64,000 nucleotides of DNA, from the NCBI GenBank assembly GCA_038227045.1, contig JBBRQD010000001.1:124001-188000 (forward strand). Direction: 5' to 3'. This DNA comes from JANXLS01 sp038227045 (GTDB lineage: Bacteria > Planctomycetota > SZUA-567 > H5-PLA8). Made by a program: the position numbers and the translations under genes. Each line of letters begins with the position of its first letter. The first letter of the stretch is position 1. Positions 42,518 through 50,986 of the stretch are shown here, piece by piece. The notes under the pieces were generated by a model. It saw nothing but the letters and a program-made list of their open reading frames with translations, was not told the DNA's origin and ran no database searches.

Positions 42518-45500
42518 TTATTGAGCTTTTCTACATTCATCGATCTTCGCCTGGCACCTTGCAATTTCGTCGCGCTGCGTTTTGGCGAGCTTCCCGGCGT
42601 GATCCAATCTGATCAGAATTTCAAAACTTTTTTCGTACCAAATTAGGGCTTGATCACTTTTTTTTTTGGCCTGCTCCGCATTCCCAACATTCTTCAAAGC
42701 CATCGACAGGTCAAATTGAGCGCGCACACTGTTTGGATCTTCGGCGACTCGTTTCTTGCGGATTTCGACGGACTGTTGATACTCGGTTAAGGCTTCGTCC
42801 GCCTTGTTCTGTTTCAGGTTTGCGTCACCCAGTTTTTCGTATGCTTCAGCGAGATCGCCCTGCGCCTCGGCGCTCTTCTGGTTTTTGAGCGCCAACTTCT
42901 CGCAGATCTCGAACGCCTTCCGATAGGCGTCGCGCGCAGCCGGCACATCGCCTGCAAGCAAGTGCCCATCGCCGACTTTCTTTTGTGCAATCGACAGGTC
43001 GCGCTGCACCGTCGCATTCTCCGCATCCGCCTCCGCACGCTTCGCGCGCATGGCGAGCGCCGTTTGATACGCGCTCAATGCCGCCGCCGCGTCCGGCATC
43101 TTCAAGCTGGCGTCGCCGATTTTTACGAAGGATTCCGCCAGGTCGCTCTGCGCTTGCGCGTTCGTGAGATCCTCAGCCAGTTTCAGGCGGATCGCGTGCG
43201 CGCGTTTGTATGCTTCAAGCCCGGCCGCGCCGTCTCCCATCAAGAGATTCGCGTCTCCAATGGCAATGTACGACATGGAGATGAACCGGCCATTTTCCTT
43301 GTTCGCCGGATCGATTTCCGCCATCTTAATGCGGATTTCCAGCGACTTCTTATAAACCTCCATGGCCTTCGTCGCCTCGCCCATCTGCACGTAGACGTCG
43401 CCAGTGTTAAGGTAAGAAAAGGCCAACATGCGCAACGTTGCGGCGCTCTTGGGATCTTCCGTGGCCAGTTTCTTCAGTATCGACAGAGACTCCCGGTATG
43501 CCTTCAGCCCCGTGGCGACATCACCCATCTGCACTTTCAGTCTGCCGATGACCAGCCAGGACGTTGACAGATCGCGCTGCGCCTCAGCGTTTTTCAAATC
43601 CGATGACACCAGTTTTTTACGAATATCCAGCGATCTATCAAAAGCAGTTCGCGCCTCTTCCAATCTTCCCATCTGCATGTTCAGATAACCCATCCTGACC
43701 AGCAACTCCGCAAACTCGCGCTGTGCTTTCGCGTTTTGCACATTCTCCGCAAGCTTTTCGCGGATGGCGAGCGCCTTGCGATATGCTTCTATTCCGGCGG
43801 GGGAATCGCCGCGCTTTGCATCGATGGAACCCAAATTGAAATAGGAGGTCGCCAGATCGTGCTGCCCTTCCGCGTTTCTGGGATCTGCCTTCGCCAGCCG
43901 GTCGCGCATATCGAATGCCGTTCGATATGCCTCTTGTGCCGCGGACAGGTTGGCGAGCCGCATAGCCACGTCGCCCATTTTTTCGTGCGCCGTGGCCAGA
44001 TGGCGTTGAGCCGTCGCATTCTGGAGATCCATCGCGCTGAGTTCCTTGCGGATGTCCAACGATCGGGTGTAGCTCTCGCGCGCGGCCTCGGTTTTTCCGA
44101 GCTGAATGTTCGCGTCCCCGAGTTTTTCATATGCCACGGACAAATCGCGCCGCACGATCGCGCTCTTGGAATCGTCCTTTGCTCGTTTCTCGCGGATCTC
44201 GACCGCTTTTTTTAGCGCCTCCAGACCCGCGGTGGCGTTTCCCAGCTTCACATTCGCTTCACCCACCTTCGCGTACGAGTCCGCCAGATCGCTCTGCGCC
44301 TGTGCGCTCTTCGTGTTCTCCTCGGCCAGTTTCCCGCGAATTTCATGAGCCATGTTATACGCTGCCAGTCCCGCCTCCGCACTTCCCATCAGCACGGCCG
44401 TTTCGCCGATGCCGATGTACGCCATCGCGAGATCGCGCTGGGATTCCTTGTTGCTGGGGTCCTGCACCGCCAGTTTCTGGCGGATTTCGAGCGCATTTTC
44501 GTATGCGTCATACGCTGCTCCTGCGTTGCCAATCTGCAGATTTGCATCGCCGATGTTCATGTACGAAAGCGAAAGATAGCGCTGCGCCTGAACGCTCAGG
44601 GAATCCGCCTCCACCAATCGCTTCATGACGTCGAGCGAATTTTGAAACGAGGCGAGTCCATTCTCCACATCGCCCATTTGGACGAACACCCGCCCGCGAC
44701 CAATGTAGGCGCTTGAGAGTTCGCGTTGCGCATCCATATCTTTTGGAAATTCCAGCGCAATTGTTTTGCACTCCATCAAAGATCTGTCGAGAAGAATCTG
44801 CGCCTCCGTCACCTTCCCCATTTGCAGCGATTGGAATCCGATTCTCCGGCAGATTTCGGCCAGATCGCGTTTCGCTTCCGTTTTCGCCGGATTGTCCTGG
44901 GACAGTTTTTCGCGGATGACGAGCGATTTCTTGTACGCGTCCATTCCGGCTGCCACATCGCCCATTTTGTTGAGCTGCATTCCGAGATTCATCAACGCGG
45001 CAGCCAAATCGTGCTGCAATTCCGGATTGCCGGGCTCCTGTTTCGCTTGAAGTTCGCGGATCGCAAATGCATTCCGATACCCTTCCATCGCGCCCGCGGC
45101 ATTGCCCCGTTTTGACTGGATGTCGCCCATCTTGATGTAGGCGGACGCCAAATCGCGTTGTGCGACTGAATTCGACGGCTCCGCATCCGCCAGCTTCCGC
45201 AGACTGTCAAACGCTTTCTGATAGCACTCCAGCGCGGCCGCAGTTTCGCCAATGTCCATCGAAATCTCGCCCAGCTTCAAAAACGCGAGCGCAGTCTGAC
45301 GCTCGGCGTTTTTCGAATCCGGCAGAACTTCGGCGGCGCGTTTGTATCCATCCACCGCGTTGGTCAGCAGCTTTTTCTTGATGGCCTGCTGCCCGGGCAG
45401 GTTTTTGAAAATATCTTGAATGCCGTCGAATTGCTTATTGAGCGTGTCGGTCAGCAAGTCGCCGCGCTCGCCGGAGATTCTCAACGACTGCGCGAGCGCG

Positions 45501-46999
45501 GTGCTCTTCGACTCGGCCAATTTCTTCTGTTTTTCGGCTTCAACGCGCAATGAATTTTCCTCGTCGCGCGCCGCACGCACCCCGAAAAAAGCCACGGTCA
45601 CACCCAGGAATACCAGGGCCGCCAAACCGATCGCCACCGATTTCGTGATGCGGCCGTTGCGTTCCTTGATCGACAGAACGGATCCGATCTGCGTGCGGCG
45701 TTGGATGTATTCGGCGTTATCCGACCAAAGTGCCAACGCCTCATCATAAAGCACCAGCGCGCGCGCAAGATTTGGAATCTCCTCCACTTTCGCTTCGCGT
45801 TCGGCTTTCGCCGCGACGATTGAGGCTTGATGATGTTTGATGAAACCCTGAAGCGCCGCTTGAAACGACAATGCGTCCGGATAGCGCTCTTTCGGCAGCC
45901 TCGCCAGAGCCTTGTGACAGATCGCCGCCAGCTCTGACGGCGTGTCGTCGGGCAGGCCGGGCGGCACGCATTTCGTGACCTTGTTGCAAACTTCCCGAAG
46001 CGATTCCCCCATGAATGGCGGCCGGCTCGTCAGCAATTCATACAGCATCGCGCCCAACTGAAACACATCCGTCCACAAATTGAGATTGACGCCGACGTAA
46101 TGTCCCTCCGCGTCAAACTCGCATTGCTCTGGCGACATGTACGCGGGCGTGCCGCCGAGGCCGGATTCGTCGCGCGTCGGCACGCGGCGCTCGGGACTGT
46201 CCGGTGGCGGCGGCGTCTCCGACACGTCCACCGCGAGGCCCCAGTCCATGACCAGAACTTCACCGAACGCGCCGACCATCACGTTCTCGGGCTTCAAATC
46301 GCGGTGAATGATCTTTTTCGAATGCGCAAACGCAATGGCGTTGCAAACCGCGTTGAGGATCGTCAAATTTTCTTCGAGATGCGCCGCGCGCCGCGCCGGA
46401 ATGTCGATGTCCAAATTCGCGGCCTGAGCCTTCGCCTTCGTTGCGGGATCTTTGCACTGCTCCGGATGCAGCAGATGGCGCCATTCGGTTCCGCGCACCA
46501 TTTTCATCGAAAAGAACCACTTGCCATCCTGGTCGCGGCCCAGCGAATACACGGGAACAATGTTGGGGTGGTCCAGATAACCCATCGCGAGCGCTTCGCA
46601 CACGAATGCCTGTTCCGCTTCCTTGACGGTGTCTTTTTCGAGGTGTTCGGGATTGATTCTTTTGATCGCCACTTCGCGGCGCAGCGCGTTTTGGCCGGCG
46701 ACGTAGACCTGACCCATGCCGCCTTTGCCAACCAGTTCGTGAACGGTGAATTCGGTCAATCGCGCCAAGGTGGTGGTGCCGGGCGTCGTGCGAGTCGGCA
46801 CGCGCGGCACCGACGCCTGCGCACCGAGAATAGTCGATGCGCGGACCGTCGGCATATTCCGCTGCATGTTTGCGGCTGTGGAGGCCTGGCGAATCGTTTG
46901 AGTGGGAGACGCTGCTTCGAACACTTCCGTCCCGACGCTCGCGCGTAGCGTCGCCATGAACTCCTGTGCCGTTTCGTCGGCTTTCGTTTCGTTTGCCAT
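42518..46999 (-). CDS. membrane-anchored Ser/Thr kinase with 19 tandem TPR units
   Basis: A 1493-residue protein. After a disordered Thr/Pro-rich N-terminus (1-80) comes a kinase domain (about 84-390) with GKGGMGQVY (91-99), Lys113 in VAIKRI, HRDLKPEN (232-239), DWG (252-254, in place of DFG, common in this group) and GTPAYMSPEQ. A transmembrane helix (about 454-475, SVAIGLAALVFLGVTVAFFG) puts the rest outside the cytoplasm. Residues about 575-1485 are 19 tandem repeats of 47-48 residues with pattern AQRDLA.AY...GD....G...A...Y..A..IR.KLA. Such arrays bind proteins. The start at 46999 has GGAG 8 bases upstream. The repeats' sequence divergence argues for an old, selected array. Confidence 0.92.
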   Translation of the reverse strand: MANETKADETAQEFMATLRASVGTEVFEAASPTQTIRQASTAANMQRNMPTVRASTILGAQASVPRVPTRTTPGTTTLARLTEFTVHELVGKGGMGQVYVAGQNALRREVAIKRINPEHLEKDTVKEAEQAFVCEALAMGYLDHPNIVPVYSLGRDQDGKWFFSMKMVRGTEWRHLLHPEQCKDPATKAKAQAANLDIDIPARRAAHLEENLTILNAVCNAIAFAHSKKIIHRDLKPENVMVGAFGEVLVMDWGLAVDVSETPPPPDSPERRVPTRDESGLGGTPAYMSPEQCEFDAEGHYVGVNLNLWTDVFQLGAMLYELLTSRPPFMGESLREVCNKVTKCVPPGLPDDTPSELAAICHKALARLPKERYPDALSFQAALQGFIKHHQASIVAAKAEREAKVEEIPNLARALVLYDEALALWSDNAEYIQRRTQIGSVLSIKERNGRITKSVAIGLAALVFLGVTVAFFGVRAARDEENSLRVEAEKQKKLAESKSTALAQSLRISGERGDLLTDTLNKQFDGIQDIFKNLPGQQAIKKKLLTNAVDGYKRAAEVLPDSKNAERQTALAFLKLGEISMDIGETAAALECYQKAFDSLRKLADAEPSNSVAQRDLASAYIKMGDIQSKRGNAAGAMEGYRNAFAIRELQAKQEPGNPELQHDLAAALMNLGMQLNKMGDVAAGMDAYKKSLVIREKLSQDNPAKTEAKRDLAEICRRIGFQSLQMGKVTEAQILLDRSLMECKTIALEFPKDMDAQRELSSAYIGRGRVFVQMGDVENGLASFQNSLDVMKRLVEADSLSVQAQRYLSLSYMNIGDANLQIGNAGAAYDAYENALEIRQKLAVQDPSNKESQRDLAMAYIGIGETAVLMGSAEAGLAAYNMAHEIRGKLAEENTKSAQAQSDLADSYAKVGEANVKLGNATAGLEALKKAVEIREKRAKDDSKSAIVRRDLSVAYEKLGDANIQLGKTEAARESYTRSLDIRKELSAMDLQNATAQRHLATAHEKMGDVAMRLANLSAAQEAYRTAFDMRDRLAKADPRNAEGQHDLATSYFNLGSIDAKRGDSPAGIEAYRKALAIREKLAENVQNAKAQREFAELLVRMGYLNMQMGRLEEARTAFDRSLDIRKKLVSSDLKNAEAQRDLSTSWLVIGRLKVQMGDVATGLKAYRESLSILKKLATEDPKSAATLRMLAFSYLNTGDVYVQMGEATKAMEVYKKSLEIRIKMAEIDPANKENGRFISMSYIAIGDANLLMGDGAAGLEAYKRAHAIRLKLAEDLTNAQAQSDLAESFVKIGDASLKMPDAAAALSAYQTALAMRAKRAEADAENATVQRDLSIAQKKVGDGHLLAGDVPAARDAYRKAFEICEKLALKNQKSAEAQGDLAEAYEKLGDANLKQNKADEALTEYQQSVEIRKKRVAEDPNSVRAQFDLSMALKNVGNAEQAKKKSDQALIWYEKSFEILIRLDHAGKLAKTQRDEIARCQAKIDECRKAQ

Positions 47000-47011
47000 C
47001 CTTCGCACTCC

Positions 47012-47076
47012 GGAGCCGCGCAGGTAAGTAAGCGGGCAAGCAAAATTAAGCCGCTTACTTACGTGCGCGGCTCTGG
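47012..47076. repeat. inverted repeat of the GAGCCGCGC..GTAAGTAAGCGG family
   Basis: GAGCCGCGCAGGTAAGTAAG (47013-47032, continuing GCGG) pairs with CCGCTTACTTACGTGCGCGG then CTC. It lies between the kinase-TPR start and the esterase end, both leftward. A second copy is at 54555-54635. Confidence 0.8.
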
Positions 47077-47091
47077 AACTGAACGCTTACA

Positions 47092-48393
47092 TTATTTTTT
47101 GAAGTGTTTGTCCGCAAACGCCATGTATTGCTCCCAGTCGTACTCGGTCATGTCGTGCTTTCCGGTGCGGATATGATAGCCGATGGTCTCGCCCACCGGG
47201 TGATTGACCGCCGGCATCTCCTCGACTCCCAGACCAGGTTTGTTGAAAAGCGCGTAGACCGGCTCGGCATTTTTCGCGGAGAGGAATTCGCCTTTCGGGT
47301 CCGCCCATTTGTCATCCTCTGCGCTTGCGACGTAGACTGGGCGCGGGGCGGCGAGTGCGATGAGTTCGTGCTGGTCCATTGGCAATTTGGCTTCGTTGCC
47401 GGCGAACTGCTTGAAATTGCCGGAGAACCAGTGCGGAAAATTCTGGTTGATCACTGCCGTGGTTTCACCGAACCAGCGCCGCGCCAGAGCCGCCCCGCCT
47501 TCACCGGAATCGTTGGAAATGACCATGGCGAAGCGCGCATCGTCCGCGCCGGCCCACAATGACGCTTTGCCCATGCGCGAATGGCCGAGCACCGCGACGC
47601 GCTTAGCGTCCACGGCCGGATCGGTTTCGAGATAATCCAGCGCGCGGCTCAGGCTCCACGCCCACGCCGCGATCGCGCCCCAGTCGTCCGGCGCGAATTC
47701 GGTCTTGCCGGACTGCTTTAAGTAATATCCGCGAATGCCATGTTTCCAGCCAAGCGGATAATCCGGTTCGACATTGGCGCGCGAAATCGTGGCGATCGCG
47801 TAGCCGCGCTTGAGCGCCGTCTCCACCGGCCAGACATCGATGTTCGCTCCGGGCTTCTTCGCTTCCGGTTTTGCGAGCACATCGGTCTTTGTTTTATTGT
47901 CCCAACTCCACTGCTCGAATACAGTAATGCCCGGGTCGGCGCAGATGCAGTGGTTGCCGTCAAAATTCACTCCAATAAACGCCGGTGATGGATTCGCCGC
48001 GCCGTTGGGCGTGTATAAAAGAAGGTGTAGCTGCGGCCCTTCTTTGTCGCCCGACAGCAGGATCGTCACTTCCTTGCGCGTGGCCAGTCCGTTCAGCGCT
48101 TTCGGATCGGTCGAAGTCACTTCGAACTTCATCGCCGCAGGCTTCGCGGGGCTGCGACCGTGCATGTTCGCACGAAAAATCTCCACGAGTTCCGGGCGGC
48201 GCTTCTCCACCCATGTCTTCGCATCGGTCACTTTCGTGCCATCGAGGCTCACCAGCGGATCGGGCAGCATGTACGGTGGAACTTTGCTTTCGTCGCTGTT
48301 CGTGCCGGGACGGTCGGCCGCTTCGCACTCGTGAATTGCGATGCTTACCGGGGAAAATATTGAAATCAGCAAGAGTACGATGTTTTTGAACAT
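47092..48393 (-). CDS. exported CE15-like (glucuronoyl) esterase
   Basis: A 433-residue alpha/beta hydrolase with signal peptide (1-27, VLLLISIFSPVSIA then HECEA). The nucleophile is Ser in VLGHSRMGKASLW, the GxSRxGK motif of carbohydrate esterase family 15 (glucuronoyl methylesterases; canonical GCSRxGK). IGVNFDGNHC, NDSGEGGAALARR and the C-terminal His in GYHIRTGKHDMTEYDW complete the family pattern. CE15 enzymes cleave ester links between lignin and glucuronoxylan. The start at 48393 (MFKN) has AAGG 6 bases upstream; the ATG at 48399 abuts it. Fits a polysaccharide-degrading lifestyle. Confidence 0.85.
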   Translation of the reverse strand: MFKNIVLLLISIFSPVSIAIHECEAADRPGTNSDESKVPPYMLPDPLVSLDGTKVTDAKTWVEKRRPELVEIFRANMHGRSPAKPAAMKFEVTSTDPKALNGLATRKEVTILLSGDKEGPQLHLLLYTPNGAANPSPAFIGVNFDGNHCICADPGITVFEQWSWDNKTKTDVLAKPEAKKPGANIDVWPVETALKRGYAIATISRANVEPDYPLGWKHGIRGYYLKQSGKTEFAPDDWGAIAAWAWSLSRALDYLETDPAVDAKRVAVLGHSRMGKASLWAGADDARFAMVISNDSGEGGAALARRWFGETTAVINQNFPHWFSGNFKQFAGNEAKLPMDQHELIALAAPRPVYVASAEDDKWADPKGEFLSAKNAEPVYALFNKPGLGVEEMPAVNHPVGETIGYHIRTGKHDMTEYDWEQYMAFADKHFKK

Positions 48394-48522
48394 AGCCATC
48401 CTTTTCTCAACAATACGCGCCCATCGAAAGCCCTGCGGAAGAAGGCCATTATCGCATGAAGTATGTAAATGAAACGCGCGAAAAGGGCAAGCCAAAAGAT
48501 ATCGCTGCGCAGCCTCTGGCCG

Positions 48523-49515
48523 TCAAATCAACCAGCGCCGCTGACGCAGCGAGGCGATCAGCACTTTTTCGATGGACGTTCCGCTTGGCGCGAACAGATA
48601 ATTGCCGCCGCGCTTTCTAAAAATCGATTCCACCGCCGCGCGATGTTTCTCCAACTCTTCCCCGTAACGCGCCACGGTGCCGCCGCCAAACCACAGCGCC
48701 GTTTCACCGTCGCTTTCGGCCGAACTCACCAGCAATTCTCCCTGTACGTGCGGCTCAATCTCTTCGCCGGCCAGCGTGTGAATCGCGGAGACGTCGAAAC
48801 CGGCTTGTGCCAGCCGCGACACACTTTCGGCGATCTCGTTTTCTTCCTGCCAGAAATCGCCGATCGTCAGCACGCCGCCGCGGCGCGGCGCGCGTTTTAG
48901 AAAATCGGTGACGGCGTCGCGCAGCACGTGCGCGTCCGGCTCATGGCGCGCAGACTCGGCGCTCGCACCGCTCGCGTCGGGAATGAAATCGTGAAGAAAC
49001 GCCATGCACGCCTGTGTCGACGTTTTCGCGTTGCGCGCCGGGAAATGCTCCGGTTTTCCCGAGCGTTTAAAAACGAGCAGATGGACGGAGTCTTTGCTCG
49101 ATAATGCGACATGCGCAAAAAGTGCGGCAACGCGGCGCGCGAACACGAGCTTTGCGGGAGCACCGAGGCTCATCGATTGTGTGGCGTCGATCAGAATATG
49201 CAGCACGCCGGATTCTTCGCGCGCGAATTCCTTGATATAGGGGCGGTCGAGGCGCGCAAACGAATTCCAATCGAGGTAGCGCAGTTCATCGCCCGGCGAA
49301 TAATCGCGGTGCCCATGAAACTCGAGCTGTCCACCTTTGTATGCGCCCAGGCGGTGCCCCTCGCGCAAACCACCTCCAAGAGCCTTGAGCGCCGCGACGC
49401 GCAGGCGTTCCAGTTGCGCGAGGAAATCCGGGCCAAACGCCACCTCCTCTTCCGTGGAAGCAGAGCGTGCCAGCGGACCCAGGAGCCGGTCCCAAATTGT
49501 CGGATGCTTTTTCAC
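48523..49515 (-). CDS. DUF58 domain protein
   Basis: A 330-residue protein of the DUF58 family. The motif EFHGHRDYSPGDELRYLDWN is followed by FARLDRPYIKEFAREESG and a von Willebrand-like strand ILIDATQSMSLG, as in proteins paired with MoxR ATPases. The N-terminus is uncertain: the frame extends to ATG 49644, but those residues overlap the divergent gene's start. I choose GTG 49515, which leaves 113 bases for the two promoters and gives a usual length. No MoxR gene is adjacent here. Confidence 0.82.
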   Translation of the reverse strand: MKKHPTIWDRLLGPLARSASTEEEVAFGPDFLAQLERLRVAALKALGGGLREGHRLGAYKGGQLEFHGHRDYSPGDELRYLDWNSFARLDRPYIKEFAREESGVLHILIDATQSMSLGAPAKLVFARRVAALFAHVALSSKDSVHLLVFKRSGKPEHFPARNAKTSTQACMAFLHDFIPDASGASAESARHEPDAHVLRDAVTDFLKRAPRRGGVLTIGDFWQEENEIAESVSRLAQAGFDVSAIHTLAGEEIEPHVQGELLVSSAESDGETALWFGGGTVARYGEELEKHRAAVESIFRKRGGNYLFAPSGTSIEKVLIASLRQRRWLI

Positions 49516-49628
49516 CGGACTCTCGACTCGTGCACTTTGCAAATTGGCGTGACGAAATAGCCAGTAAGGTGTATTATCCACAACTATGGCACTTGGCAAA
49601 CGCTCATTCAGCCAAGCCGGAGAAAAGT

Positions 49629-50888
49629 ATGAAAAGCGGCTCACTCATTTTGGTTCTTGCGTCGTCACTACCGCTCTTCGCCGCGGATAAGCCCGATGCA
49701 GAAAATCCGTTTGCTGCGTTCGCGAAAGACAAGGCTGGCGCCAACAAGGCCATCGCAGCGGCCGCCGCAGCAGCAGCGGCAGCAATCAAGGGAAAGCCGG
49801 CGAAGGCCAAACCCGATGCGGCTGCCAGCGCCAAAGCTCCCGCCGCCAAAACAAAAGACGCTGCCGATAAGACCGGCGACGACACGAAAACCGACACCAC
49901 CGAAACCGCCAACAAAGCAAAAGACGACGACAACATCGAAATGCTCTCCGGCGATCTCATCTACGGCAAAATTCACAAGGAACTGCCCGAGTGCATCATT
50001 ATGCTGCTGCGCAAGGATCAGGCGAGAATCAAGGTTCCGCGCGAGAAAATCAAGGCGCTGAATTACAGCATGGAAACCCGCCTGAGCGCGCTGGACAAGG
50101 ACGACATGGAAGGCCGCTATAAAGTCGGACTGTGGGCCATGGAAAAGAACATGTATCCCGAAGCGATTGGGTTGTTCGAATATTTGAAAAAGAAGACTGC
50201 CGAAGAGAAGAAGGAGGGCGTAGGTCCAGACCTGCTCAAACAATTGGGCAAGGCCTACGAACAGCGCGGGCAGCTCGACAAAGCGTACGCAAACTACGAT
50301 GAATATTTGAAAGGCCATCCGGACGACAGCGAAGTGGCGGAAGCCGCCAAGAAGCTCGAAGCGCAAGTCAAACCCAAAGAAGTGGAAGCCGCCGCCGAAG
50401 CGACGGTCAAGATTGTCGATGGCCTTGAAGCCGACGGCAACTGGCAGGCCGAAACGTGGGCCAACGCCAATCCGACGACCGTCACGTTCACTACCGACAA
50501 GCAAGGCAACAAAATGATCGCGATGCAGTCGGTCGGCGGCACGAAGGATAAAATGGCCTTCAGCCGCTACGGCCAGCCGCTCAATTTAAGCGACAGCACT
50601 GAGATGATTTTCAAGGCATTCAACGACAGCGACAAGCCGGTCAACCTGGCCTGCGCGTTCGTCAATGCCGAAGGCGATTTTCACGAAAGCCGCTTCATTC
50701 GCATCATGCCGAAACAGTGGGTCAAGGAATCGGTAAAAATCGACGCCAAGACATTCAAGTCGAATCGCAACGATTTCAAAGAGTTCAACCAGGAGATCAA
50801 AGGGCGCGAACACATTGCCAAGATGACCTTCATGGTTTACGACCAGCGCCCGGTCAAGCTGTTCATCGACAGCTTGTTTTTCAAATAA
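49629..50888 (+). CDS. exported TPR-like protein with C-terminal beta domain
   Basis: A 419-residue exported protein with a short signal peptide (MKSGSLILVLASSLPLFAAD) and GGAG 6 bases upstream. An Ala/Lys/Thr-rich, low-complexity linker (about 30-100) follows. Residues about 100-245 include a small beta domain (MLSGDLIYGKIHKELPECII, DQARIKVPREKIK) and TPR-like helices (KQLGKAYEQRGQLDKAYANY). The C-terminal 160 residues (DGLEADGNWQAETWANANP to FIDSLFFK) form a jelly-roll-like sheet, as in carbohydrate-binding modules. Role unknown; probably cell surface or periplasm. Confidence 0.72.
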   Translation: MKSGSLILVLASSLPLFAADKPDAENPFAAFAKDKAGANKAIAAAAAAAAAAIKGKPAKAKPDAAASAKAPAAKTKDAADKTGDDTKTDTTETANKAKDDDNIEMLSGDLIYGKIHKELPECIIMLLRKDQARIKVPREKIKALNYSMETRLSALDKDDMEGRYKVGLWAMEKNMYPEAIGLFEYLKKKTAEEKKEGVGPDLLKQLGKAYEQRGQLDKAYANYDEYLKGHPDDSEVAEAAKKLEAQVKPKEVEAAAEATVKIVDGLEADGNWQAETWANANPTTVTFTTDKQGNKMIAMQSVGGTKDKMAFSRYGQPLNLSDSTEMIFKAFNDSDKPVNLACAFVNAEGDFHESRFIRIMPKQWVKESVKIDAKTFKSNRNDFKEFNQEIKGREHIAKMTFMVYDQRPVKLFIDSLFFK

Positions 50889-50943
50889 ACCCGAAGAAGT
50901 GGCAATCCTCTGGCGTCGGTCACAACACTAATTATCGTTGCCA

Positions 50944-50974
50944 GGGCGGGCTATGCAGGCCCGCCCTTCCTTTT
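50944..50974 (+). terminator. terminator hairpin between the 49629 and 50987 genes
   Basis: GGGCGGGC (50944-50951) and GCCCGCCC (50959-50966) form an 8-bp GC stem with a 7-base loop, followed by TTCCTTTT. It ends the 49629 transcript; GGAG of the next gene follows within a few bases. Confidence 0.7.
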
Positions 50975-50986
50975 GGAGTTTACCGC

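Noticed and set aside
42518..46999. CRISPR-like or DNA-level tandem repeat
   Set aside because: The periodicity is at the protein level (47-48-residue TPRs) with divergent DNA sequence and no spacers.
49516..49644. Longer start for the DUF58 protein
   Set aside because: It would overlap the first codons of the divergent exported protein gene and lacks family similarity.
50717..50986. Upstream extension of the exported beta protein
   Set aside because: It would overlap the previous gene and pass through a terminator hairpin; TTG 50987 gives a signal peptide and a binding site.
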